From: Candidatus Hodarchaeum mangrovi
GTDB taxonomy: Archaea > Asgardarchaeota > Heimdallarchaeia > Hodarchaeales > Hodarchaeaceae
NCBI GenBank assembly: GCA_016839515.1
Contig: JAEOUE010000121.1
Location: forward strand, 1 to 58,542
Length of the DNA: 58,542 bases
Direction: 5' to 3'
Part shown: piece by piece, positions 18,110 to 25,869 of the stretch
How positions within the stretch are numbered: the first letter of the stretch is position 1
Layout of the letters: the number at the start of each line of letters is the position of its first letter
Translations under genes and position numbers: made by a program
The notes under the pieces: model-generated
The model's input: the letters and a program-made list of their open reading frames with translations, nothing else
The model's database searches: none
Told to the model about the DNA's origin: nothing

Positions 18110-18582
18110 TTAGGATTTAAGGTTCTTTTAACTTTCATATACTCAATAAACATTGTAGAGAATAGTGGTTATCTATTTATCACTTTAATTCTTCAATTTT
18201 TTAAAGTTTATTTATATAGTTTAAATTACCATGTTATTGTTTCCTATTTATGATTATCACAATTATTATATTTTAAAATTTCTAAATCAAATTGTATTTG
18301 ACAGAAAAATATTCAAAAAGGTAAATTATAACAGTAAGTATTAATCGTTTAAATTCTAATTCATGTATCATAAGTTTTCTACTTTTTAAGCAAACTTCTT
18401 TTACCATATTTTTTAATATAAATTGTATTATCTGATAGGATAGCTCTTTTTATAAATTTCTTCAGAATTTTGACTTTTTATTTGCAAACCTTAAATAAGT
18501 ACACATTTCATTGTCTTTTTGTAAAAATTCTACGTAGTTTTCCTTTTAATAAACTGTATGAACCTCAAAAGTAGGGATATAA
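18110..18582. other. Intergenic, strongly AT-rich
   Basis: Besides the tRNA promoter and the promoter of the gelsolin-like gene (a candidate TATA, TTTTAATAAA, at about 18544-18553), I see no gene, RNA fold or repeat here. Confidence 0.4.
18136..18142 (-). promoter_or_regulatory. Possible TATA box of tRNA-Cys
   Basis: On the minus strand GTATATG lies about 30 bases before the first base of the tRNA, close to the normal archaeal TATA spacing for a transcript that starts at or near the mature 5' end. Confidence 0.4.
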
Positions 18583-19446
18583 ATGGACTCACAACGTGCT
18601 TATGCTTTTATGCCATCCCCAGACGGGGAATACATCCCAGTAAAATTTAAGTCTCCAAAAGATCTTAAAGAAACCGAAGTAATTATTTTTCTTGATGAAG
18701 AAGATCGTCAGATATTTATTTGGACTGGTTCAAAATCAAATGTCCGTAAGCGATTTATTTCTAGTCAAATTGCACGTCAAATGCGATTAGAAAAAGGTTT
18801 AACACATAGAATATCTACAGAAGATCAGGGGAATGAAACCTCAAAATTTCTAGAATTTATTAATATAGTATCTGAGAAAGGTCTATTATCTGCGAATACA
18901 CTATTAGAAGTTACTCCTACTTCCTCATTTGACGTAATTGATGAAAAAGATATGAAAAACAAAAAGACTATTCCAGAGTCTATAATCCCTAAATTAGCCC
19001 CAGAGACCCCCCAAACGTCAATCACGAAAATTCCATTTGATACTATTAATAAATCAAAAACTATAGAAGCGGAGAAAGAATCTATTAGTTTGGAGAGAGA
19101 GGAGATTGAAGAATTTGAGGATGTTCAATATTTCTCCTCTGATAATGTTGAAGAAGTTTTGGATTCAAAAGCAAAACTACTTTCACCTCCAAGCGAAAAA
19201 GATCTTATTTTTACTAATTTAATTCTGTCCTCAGCTTCTTTAGGAGGAAAGCTTTCATTCTATTGTGCACCAAAGGATTCTAAAATTCTAGATTGCAAGT
19301 CTCAAGCACCAATTTTAGCGATATATATTCAAAAAAACTCATCCACCATTGAACTTGATGATCTTTTTATACCAATTCCTAAAGGGAATTCTATTTATTT
19401 TTCAAGTCCTGCTTCCACATTTATTGGAATTAACCTAACAAGCTAG
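18583..19446 (+). CDS. Gelsolin-like domain protein
   Basis: 287 residues, ATG with GGGAT just upstream. Residues about 30-105 match a gelsolin/villin-type domain: VIIFLDEEDRQIFIWTG (the usual strand with acidic residues and the aromatic-Trp-x-Gly turn), then a long basic helix RKRFISSQIARQMRLEKGL and a last strand HRISTEDQGNE. A low-complexity, acidic Ser/Glu-rich linker follows (about 125-205) and a small C-terminal beta-rich region (about 210-287). Asgard gelsolin-like proteins are known actin-binding factors; known ones have one, two or more domains. Actin binding here is inference, and no actin or profilin gene is in the window. Single gene. Confidence 0.7.
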   Translation: MDSQRAYAFMPSPDGEYIPVKFKSPKDLKETEVIIFLDEEDRQIFIWTGSKSNVRKRFISSQIARQMRLEKGLTHRISTEDQGNETSKFLEFINIVSEKGLLSANTLLEVTPTSSFDVIDEKDMKNKKTIPESIIPKLAPETPQTSITKIPFDTINKSKTIEAEKESISLEREEIEEFEDVQYFSSDNVEEVLDSKAKLLSPPSEKDLIFTNLILSSASLGGKLSFYCAPKDSKILDCKSQAPILAIYIQKNSSTIELDDLFIPIPKGNSIYFSSPASTFIGINLTS

Positions 19447-19624
19447 TTAGAATTCTATTAGAAGTATATAAACTACCTGTTTATGTAATTAGGATAGATC
19501 TTATCATTTTAAAATCTCGATTTCAAGAAATTTTCAACTAAAAGAAATATTAAGAGTGATCCTTTTATGATTTTATAATCAATTAAGAATAATTTTATTC
19601 TAGGATTTTGATTTAGGTGGATAA

Positions 19625-20938
19625 ATGATGAATAAAAGAAAAATTAATTCAAGAATTACAGGATTTTTTAAAAAAAATGTAGAAGAAAGGCAAAAATTAA
19701 TGAAGGAACTATGTAATCTGAGTTCAGACGAATTACAATGTCTTAAAGATTCTACATCTATCCTAGACAAAGCAGGACATGGTCATTATATTGAAAATAC
19801 AATTGGAGTGATGCAAATCCCTTTAGGAATTGCAACAAACTTTACAATTAACAAAAAGGATTATTTAATTCCTATGGCGGTTGAAGAAGCTTCTGTAGTG
19901 GCAGCTGCCACAAATAGTGCAAAAGTGGCAAGAGAAAGCGGTGGGTTTTTTACAAGTAATACCGCACCTATAATGATTGGTCAAATTCAACTAACAGATA
20001 TTCCTGATCCTTTTAATGCACGAAATAAGCTTCTAGAAAAGGAAAAAGAGATAATTGAGATAGCCAATCTACAAGATCCTATACTCTTGAAATTTGGAGG
20101 AGGTTGTAAAGGAATTATGGTTAAAGTTCTTCCAGATACCCCACAGGGAGCTATGGTTATTCTAGAGCTGTTAGTTGATGTACGTGATGCAATGGGAGCT
20201 AATGCAGTTAATACAATGAATGAATCAGTTTCTATCTTAGCTCAGGAAATTACAGGAGGAAAAGCTCTCCTAAGAATAATATCAAATCTTGCTGATAAAC
20301 GAATAGTGCGTGCAAGAGCAATTTTTAAAAAGGATGATCTAGCGACAAAGGAATTTCGTGGAGAGGAAGTTGTTGATGGTATATTAAAAGCTTATGCGTT
20401 TGCAGAAGCTGATCCTTATCGCTGTGCAACACACAATAAAGGTATAATGAATGGTATCGATGCGGTTGCACTTGCTACAGCTCAAGATTGGAGAGCGATT
20501 GAAGCAGGTGCACATACTTATGCAGCTACAAAAATACCTGAAAAATATTCTTCATTAACAACATGGGAAAAAAATAATACGGGAGATCTTGTTGGTACAA
20601 TTGAGCTACCTTTAGCTGTAGGTTTAGTAGGAGGAGTTGCTCGTATTCATCCTATAGCTCAAATTTCCTTCAAAATCCTTAACCTTAGCATTCCTGGTGG
20701 TGCTCTGGAATTGGCTGAAATAATGGCTGCTGTTGGATTAGCACAGAATTTTGGGGCTTTAAGAGCATTAGCTACGGTTGGAATACAAACAGGCCATATG
20801 AAACTTCATGCAAGGAACTTAGCTGCCTCTTTAGGGGCTAAAGGAGAAATGATTGAAAAAATTCTTAGTTTAGTGGAAGAAAGAAATCTAAAAGTTACCT
20901 TTGATAATATAAAAGAAATCTATGAGGAATTAAAGTAA
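19625..20938 (+). CDS. Hydroxymethylglutaryl-CoA reductase, class II type
   Basis: 437 residues, ATG at 19625 with TAGGTGG upstream. Converts HMG-CoA to mevalonate, the first committed step to archaeal isoprenoid lipids. Class II signatures: ENTIGVMQIPLGIATNF near residue 57, the EEASVVAAA block (catalytic Glu about 88), NTMNES, NKGIMNG (Lys272), AQDWRA (Asp288) and GHMKLHARN (His391). No membrane segment, as expected. Class II enzymes are common in bacteria and known in some archaea such as Archaeoglobus, while most archaea use class I, so this points to replacement by transfer at some point. NADH or NADPH preference is not visible to me. It is a single gene, convergent with a Nudix gene. 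Confidence 0.93.
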   Translation: MMNKRKINSRITGFFKKNVEERQKLMKELCNLSSDELQCLKDSTSILDKAGHGHYIENTIGVMQIPLGIATNFTINKKDYLIPMAVEEASVVAAATNSAKVARESGGFFTSNTAPIMIGQIQLTDIPDPFNARNKLLEKEKEIIEIANLQDPILLKFGGGCKGIMVKVLPDTPQGAMVILELLVDVRDAMGANAVNTMNESVSILAQEITGGKALLRIISNLADKRIVRARAIFKKDDLATKEFRGEEVVDGILKAYAFAEADPYRCATHNKGIMNGIDAVALATAQDWRAIEAGAHTYAATKIPEKYSSLTTWEKNNTGDLVGTIELPLAVGLVGGVARIHPIAQISFKILNLSIPGGALELAEIMAAVGLAQNFGALRALATVGIQTGHMKLHARNLAASLGAKGEMIEKILSLVEERNLKVTFDNIKEIYEELK

Positions 20939-20955
20939 TTTAAATTTCCTTTTCA

Positions 20956-21642
20956 TTATTCTAATTCAAGAGGATATGTTGAATAAAGAGACTTATCATT
21001 GGTTTCCCTTAATATCCAAGAATCATGTTTCATTAGATTAATCTTGCATCCAATGTCAAGTTTCTTTAATAGATTAAATAAATTAACTAATATTCTACCA
21101 GTAGCTCCCCAAATAATTTCTTCTTGGAAATTAAAGAATGGAACATGAAATTTAATTCTGTTTTTATAGGTAACTTCCTTAAAAGAGAAATACTTAGGTT
21201 GGTTCAAAACATTTAGAGGTGCTTCTATAACATAATTTGTTTCTGCTAAATCAAAGCATTTTCGATCCAGTTCTTCGTTTGCTTGGATGAATCCTATCAC
21301 TGGAGTTACAACATATTTACTAATAGTGAAAATATCATCAATTATCCCAAGAATGTCGATTGTTTTTACTCCGATTTCTTCAAATGCTTCTCTTAAAGCC
21401 GTATCAACAAGATCTTTATCTTTATCGGGTTCATATCGTCCTCCTGGAAAAGAAATTTCGTTTTTATGATTAGTTACGATTTCTGTACGACGAATGAATA
21501 TAAGTTTCCATTCTTTATTTCTTAGAAAAAAAGGTACTAAAACCGAGGCTCGTTGAAACCCTTTAGGTAAATTAATAATAGTTCTGGTATAGCTTGAAAG
21601 TAAAAAATGTAATTTTTGAAGACATAATGGTCGTTGAATCAC
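20956..21642 (-). CDS. Nudix hydrolase, CoA pyrophosphatase-like
   Basis: 228 residues, GTG start with GAGGT a few bases upstream. The Nudix box is complete (GGRYEPD, then TALREAFEEIG, residues about 67-91), and the preceding FIRRTEIVTNHKNEISFPGG matches the extra motif of the YeaB/NUDT7-type CoA diphosphatases, which split CoA into 3',5'-ADP and phosphopantetheine. The substrate remains a family-level guess. It converges on the HMG-CoA reductase gene with 17 bases between the stop codons. Confidence 0.82.
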   Translation of the reverse strand: MIQRPLCLQKLHFLLSSYTRTIINLPKGFQRASVLVPFFLRNKEWKLIFIRRTEIVTNHKNEISFPGGRYEPDKDKDLVDTALREAFEEIGVKTIDILGIIDDIFTISKYVVTPVIGFIQANEELDRKCFDLAETNYVIEAPLNVLNQPKYFSFKEVTYKNRIKFHVPFFNFQEEIIWGATGRILVNLFNLLKKLDIGCKINLMKHDSWILRETNDKSLYSTYPLELE

Positions 21643-21744
21643 TTAATAACCTCATTACAATTATTAAAGGAATTTACGGTTTTATGTTTGTTTAGCTAGG
21701 TATTTAATAAATTTCCAGTGTTATTTTTTATGAGGATTCCCTAA

Positions 21745-22128
21745 GTGCCATTCATAAATATCTCCTTTGCTGAAGCTAAGAATTCCTTAGAAGATTCAAA
21801 TATAATACTTGAACTTCTGAAAAGTAAAAAAATTAATCCTAAGGAAGGAGATTTGTTAGAAAGGCTTGGTGAGTATTCTCGTAATCAATCAGAAGAAATT
21901 ATAAACGATATAAAAGAAATGTGTTATTTATATTTCGGTGAAGATGGAAAAGACGCATTTGAAAAACTTTCAAGATTTATTGAAAGTGAAAATAAACGTG
22001 TCTCTTGGGTTATTTTTTCAAGACACTACCAATCAGTAAAATATGATTATAGTGATCCACTGGCTAGCTACACACCAAGAATCACTGAAGTTCTCACAAT
22101 TAAATCAAAATATCGGCTAATTGAATAA
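21745..22128 (+). CDS. Small unknown protein, first gene of the longin/TPR set
   Basis: 127 residues, GTG start with TGAGGA eight bases upstream. Mostly helical and charged, ending with a beta-like tail (ITEVLTIKSKYRLIE). No motif, membrane segment or known family is recognised. It is followed 16 bases later by a TPR/beta-repeat protein and then the longin-like/TPR protein, so it is probably the first gene of a three-gene operon. Confidence 0.6.
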   Translation: MPFINISFAEAKNSLEDSNIILELLKSKKINPKEGDLLERLGEYSRNQSEEIINDIKEMCYLYFGEDGKDAFEKLSRFIESENKRVSWVIFSRHYQSVKYDYSDPLASYTPRITEVLTIKSKYRLIE

Positions 22129-22144
22129 TTCGTTGGTCAATTAA

Positions 22145-23905
22145 ATGCTAAAAAATTCTAGATGTGACGAATTAGCAAAAAATGGATTAGCTGCAGCTAA
22201 AAATAACTTAGAATTAGCCGCAAGTATTTTGGAAGAAACAGCTAGCTGTTTTGATAGCTCTGGAAACAGAAAAAAAGCTGGACAATATTTAACTTTGGCT
22301 GGCGATTTCCATATGGATCTTAATGATCTAGAAAAAGCAGCTAGCTGTTATGGAAAGGCAATATTAAGATATTTAATGATTGAAGATTTCGATACAGCTC
22401 AATTATTACTCAAAAAAGGCAAAGAATATGGATTTACTTCTTCCTTTCATCAATTCAGTATTGCTCAAGATGCAATAGAGAGAAAATTTGCTACAACACA
22501 AGATAATCAACTAAAAAAAACTGATGAAAAAGAGGTGCAAGAAGAGGTATTTGACATTGATATCGTCCCACTTGAATCTGAACACACAATTGTATCTATA
22601 AAATTTGATGAAATTCATGAAAATGATGAAGTCATTCAAGATACAAAAGACTATATAATTCCTCAATTACAGGAAAGCAAAACTAAGTTAGATACTTTTA
22701 ATGTTATGACTGCTGTTTCTAAAGCGACAAGACAGAAGAAAAAGACAAATTTTCAAGCCAATGCAGTTTTTAGAGATAAAAAAGGGGAAACACGATTAAC
22801 GGAACCTTTTACGACTTTAAATCGTGGTAAAAGAACAAATAAGGAATTAAAAATTGTTGATCTTATCAATGAAGATAATATAGAGCTAGAAAAAGAGAAT
22901 GAACAATTTTTAATGGATTTTTCAGAACCAGATATATTAGACCTAAATTATACAGCACGAACTGAATTTATCAACGAATATGAAGAAGAATTAGCTGATA
23001 TTGAGCTTGTGGATACTATACCATTTCAATGGCAGGTTATTGATGTAAAATCAGACTTTAATCTAGAAACAAAAGAACCAACGCAAACTGGAATGGTTTT
23101 TACATGGAAAGCAGATAAAATCGACCCTGGTTCAAAGCTTGCAGTAGAATATGTCCTTAGAAAAAGAGTAGAAAGATCAATTCTATTAAGAAGAGAAACC
23201 CAAGTCTCGGTTATCACGACCTATCATTCTATAAAACAAGATTTACAAGCAAACCTAGATTTTGTGAATACAACGGGGAAAATCTATAATGAAATCTTAA
23301 TAGAAGATGTTATTCCTCCAGAACTAATTGTGACTGATTTTAAGTCATCTCAAAATCTCAAACCATATACAATTCCCACTCATGATTCCACATTATTTAG
23401 ATGGACCTTTAATACATTTAATCCTGGTGATAACTTTCAAATTTTATATAAATTCCGGGAAAAACCGATAACGAGACATTATATTGAGGAAATTATAACT
23501 AATACTGGTTTAATCAAAATAGAAAAAATTTCTCAACCTCTACATGACTCCATAACTTATGATTATATTTGGTATTATTCAATAAAGAACTCTTCTGATA
23601 ATAAATTCATCTTAACTGATCGAATACCACCGGAATTTGATATAGAATTAATAGATCCTATTTATCTAAAACCATCATTGAAAAAGGAAAAAAATCAAAA
23701 AATTCTCAAATGGAATTTTTTAGATAAAAAAGAACATCATTCGTTTATCATTTTGCGAATCAGAGGAAGTGAATCTTTTACTCCAGTTGGACCAACAATT
23801 ATTGTTCCAGGAAAAGAGGAACTCTTTTTATTAGAAAGAAATTCAATTTCAGAGAAGAAGCTTATAGATTTAAGAAAGTTGAAGAAAATAGAAGAGACAG
23901 AATAA
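22145..23905 (+). CDS. TPR (alpha-SNAP-like) protein with three tandem beta repeats
   Basis: 586 residues. Residues 1-110 are alpha-SNAP/TPR-like helices (AASILEETASCF, KKAGQYLTLAGDF, KAASCYGKAI). A charged linker runs to about 270. Then three copies of a beta domain follow at a period near 103 residues: VDTIPFQW (about 289), EDVIPPEL (about 387) and TDRIPPEF (about 492), each with a later W-x-x-x...PG or similar turn and a closing strand. They resemble conserved-repeat (DUF11-like) Ig-type modules, though the protein has no signal peptide. Its stop overlaps the start of the next gene by one base (TAATG), so translation is probably coupled. The role is unknown; the context suggests a membrane-traffic or scaffold complex. 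Confidence 0.65.
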   Translation: MLKNSRCDELAKNGLAAAKNNLELAASILEETASCFDSSGNRKKAGQYLTLAGDFHMDLNDLEKAASCYGKAILRYLMIEDFDTAQLLLKKGKEYGFTSSFHQFSIAQDAIERKFATTQDNQLKKTDEKEVQEEVFDIDIVPLESEHTIVSIKFDEIHENDEVIQDTKDYIIPQLQESKTKLDTFNVMTAVSKATRQKKKTNFQANAVFRDKKGETRLTEPFTTLNRGKRTNKELKIVDLINEDNIELEKENEQFLMDFSEPDILDLNYTARTEFINEYEEELADIELVDTIPFQWQVIDVKSDFNLETKEPTQTGMVFTWKADKIDPGSKLAVEYVLRKRVERSILLRRETQVSVITTYHSIKQDLQANLDFVNTTGKIYNEILIEDVIPPELIVTDFKSSQNLKPYTIPTHDSTLFRWTFNTFNPGDNFQILYKFREKPITRHYIEEIITNTGLIKIEKISQPLHDSITYDYIWYYSIKNSSDNKFILTDRIPPEFDIELIDPIYLKPSLKKEKNQKILKWNFLDKKEHHSFIILRIRGSESFTPVGPTIIVPGKEELFLLERNSISEKKLIDLRKLKKIEETE

Positions 23906-25848
23906 TGATTGATCCTTTAAACTTAGGTGTGAGCATTCTCGCAGTTAGATGGGATGATATTACTGGTCCGTCAATAATTTCTCTTTTTCCTCCTACTGAA
24001 CTTGTTGATCCCGAGTCTATCGCCCTTCAAATATATCTTGCATCAGTTACAGTATTTGGTCAACATGGTCAATCTCAAAGAACAGAATTTTCCGTTCCTA
24101 TGTTAAGCTTAGGACATGGAGTTACAGCTAGAGTAGCTTTTGATGCGTGGCCAGATCAAAACCTTCGTGGAAAGGAACGACCATTCTTTTTAGCTTTCAT
24201 CCTTGAACAAGAGACTGAAAAATATCTTCATGAACATCTGGATCTCTTCATATTTAATTATCTTGATATTTTAAAAATTAAGGAAGATGAATTTAATTCT
24301 CAAGAAATTTGGAATAAACTTATTGAGACTTTTACTACTCATGAAGATAAGAAATATACTAAATTAGATGAAAACAACCTCAATATTGAGTATTCAATTC
24401 CTCGTGCAACTCAAGATGTTGATTTAGCCTATCATGCTTGGACAAAGACACACGACCGTAATCAATTATGGACCGCTTTAAAGGCAGCAAATAGACTAGA
24501 GCACGTAAATGATAACAAGGCGGGGGAGGCATTTAAGCTTGCAGGACATATATTCTTTGAGGGAAGAAACTATCACGACGCAAAAGATGCATATGAAAAA
24601 GGATCAAATGCATTTGCTAGAGCAAGAACTTTCGAAATGGCTGGAGAATGTTCTGCGTTAGCAGGAAGATGTGCTTATCTCCTTCAAGAATATCAAAAGG
24701 CTATAGAACTATTACAAGCGGGATCTTTATGGATCAATGATTCGAGTAATACCGCAGCTCTAAACTATGACATGGGTATAGTTCTTCACGAGCAAAATCG
24801 ATTTGAAGAAGCATATTCCTGTTTTGAAAAGGCAATTAAGCTTATTTCTGAACTGGACGCTTTAAATGCAGCAAAATATTCAGCTACATTTGCCAGTAAA
24901 TTGTTCATTCACTCTGAAACGGAAAAAAAAGAGAATATTGACTATTCCTTAAGTTTATTAAGAAGATCAGCAGCTCAAAGAGAAAAAGTAGCTAAATTTC
25001 TACTCAAAATTGATGGAAAGATAAAAAATGCTGCTAGCTCTTTAATTCTAGCAACATCATCTTATTTTGCTTTAGGGGAATATAATAAAGCTATTGAGCT
25101 TCTTGAAGAATCAACTCGTCTTTTTATAGAGATTGAAGATTATACTTCTGCTTCAAAATCATTATATGAAGGTGCAAGAGCTGTAAAAAATGATTTAGAA
25201 AGTTCTTTAAGATTGTTAAATCAAGCCACGAGTTTGGTTAATAAAATGGAGGAAGGAATTCATAAATTCAGACTATTAGGGTCAATATTTTTTGAGATTG
25301 GACAAATTGAGAGAAAAAAAAATAGAACTCTTCCTGCTTTCAATGCTTTCAAATCTGCTCTAGAGAACTTAAAAAAATCATCTGCTGCAGAAGTAGACTT
25401 AATCCCTGTTCACATCCAAATTGCTAATTATTATTTTGCCTTTGAAGAATTTGAAGAAGCAGCAAGATTTTTCTTAGAAGCGAACGAATTGTTAAAATCA
25501 TTACCTGAAGATCAGATACAAAATTTCCAGCAAGAAAAAGTAATTCTAAACGCGGCAATAAGTTTAAGGAGAGCAAGTAATGCTTATCATTATGCTGCAT
25601 TCATTGTACTCAAAACAGGGGATGAATTAAAATCAATTGACCTTTTTACTCGTTCAATTGCATTATTACTTGAATGGAGAGAATTAGCCATTCATAAATC
25701 TCCTGAAGAAGTAATTAAAGTATTTAATGATAGAATTTCAGTACTTTCGATAAAAAAAGACTTTTTATTACTCGCTGAATCAAAATATAAAGTTGAAACA
25801 TTGATAAATAGCTTAAAGATTGCCCAGGTATTAACTGACGAAAATTAA
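23905..25848 (+). CDS. Longin-like N-terminal domain fused to alpha-SNAP-like TPRs
   Basis: 647 residues, ATG overlapping the previous stop by one base. Residues 1-130 form an alpha/beta domain that opens LGVSILAVRWDDITGPSIISLFPP and continues with strands and helices in longin order; the strand-D-x-x-x-GP turn recalls longin and DENN/Nprl-type domains of trafficking proteins. From about 165 to 640 there are more than ten helical hairpins of TPR/SNAP type (LAGHIFFEGRNYHDAKDAYEKG, LAGRCAYLLQEYQKAIELLQAG). No membrane segment. The TPR call is strong, the longin call moderate. It is the last gene of the set, convergent with the multi-pass protein. Confidence 0.65.
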   Translation: MIDPLNLGVSILAVRWDDITGPSIISLFPPTELVDPESIALQIYLASVTVFGQHGQSQRTEFSVPMLSLGHGVTARVAFDAWPDQNLRGKERPFFLAFILEQETEKYLHEHLDLFIFNYLDILKIKEDEFNSQEIWNKLIETFTTHEDKKYTKLDENNLNIEYSIPRATQDVDLAYHAWTKTHDRNQLWTALKAANRLEHVNDNKAGEAFKLAGHIFFEGRNYHDAKDAYEKGSNAFARARTFEMAGECSALAGRCAYLLQEYQKAIELLQAGSLWINDSSNTAALNYDMGIVLHEQNRFEEAYSCFEKAIKLISELDALNAAKYSATFASKLFIHSETEKKENIDYSLSLLRRSAAQREKVAKFLLKIDGKIKNAASSLILATSSYFALGEYNKAIELLEESTRLFIEIEDYTSASKSLYEGARAVKNDLESSLRLLNQATSLVNKMEEGIHKFRLLGSIFFEIGQIERKKNRTLPAFNAFKSALENLKKSSAAEVDLIPVHIQIANYYFAFEEFEEAARFFLEANELLKSLPEDQIQNFQQEKVILNAAISLRRASNAYHYAAFIVLKTGDELKSIDLFTRSIALLLEWRELAIHKSPEEVIKVFNDRISVLSIKKDFLLLAESKYKVETLINSLKIAQVLTDEN

Positions 25849-25869
25849 GTGGTTATTAACAGAATTATT

